Source of the DNA: Membranipora membranacea
Taxonomy: Eukaryota > Bryozoa > Gymnolaemata > Cheilostomatida > Membraniporidae
DNA length: 60,000 bases
Direction of reading: 5' to 3'
Assembly (NCBI GenBank): GCA_914767715.1
Contig: OU612074.1
Span: forward strand, 18,650,062-18,710,061
The notes below the pieces were generated by a model. That model was not told the DNA's origin. It saw nothing but the letters and a program-made list of their open reading frames with translations, and ran no database searches. Position numbers and translations under genes: made by a program. Of the stretch, positions 59,860 to 60,000 are shown piece after piece. Position 1 is the first letter of the stretch, and the number at the start of each line of letters is the position of its first letter.

Positions 59860-60000
59860 TGAGATTCATACTAGCTGTAGACTAAATCATCATCGCCTCA
59901 ACAGAGAGTCAGCTTGGTAGTGACTGTTCCATGTCTTGTAATTTCTTCATCAGCTGAGCTTCTATCTTGCAAAACCAACACCATGCCTACATTGAGTTCA

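Overview
The window is eukaryotic, AT-rich, intron-rich animal DNA. I can reconstruct four genes with spliced exons, all with GT-AG introns and consistent reading phase. Nothing names the species. The insulin-like peptide has the extra cysteine at A-chain position 4 and an extra B-chain cysteine, as known for molluscan insulin-related peptides. That suggests a lophotrochozoan, perhaps a mollusc, and is an inference from one gene.

Layout. 1-3545: intergenic, with two weak open frames and a hairpin. 3546-19246 (+): complete CDK11 (PITSLRE) kinase gene with 17 coding exons and introns rich in palindromes and small repeats. 20460-22015 (-): two-exon insulin-like peptide gene, convergent with CDK11. 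22016-28038: no gene seen; it holds a tRNA-derived SINE and degenerate repeats. 28039-40216 (-): six-exon secreted cysteine-rich protein ending in a WAP-like domain. Its 8.2-kb intron holds a ~6.15-kb inverted-repeat transposon (31925-38073). The transposon contains an 18-unit, higher-order tandem array and a broken multi-exon element gene. 40217-45809: no gene seen; includes a U2 snRNA-like fragment and short repeats. 45810-59859 (+): complete 15-exon ABCG half-transporter gene, with a LINE 3' end, a ~360-bp tandem duplication and two foldback elements in its introns.

The four host genes look functionally unrelated: a transcription/splicing kinase, a peptide hormone, a secreted inhibitor-like protein and a membrane transporter. 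The most unusual structure is the transposon in the WAP gene intron. It has matching ends, a candidate target duplication, two alternating ~176-bp repeat types organised into a 707-bp higher-order unit, and a decayed gene read in the same direction as its host gene.
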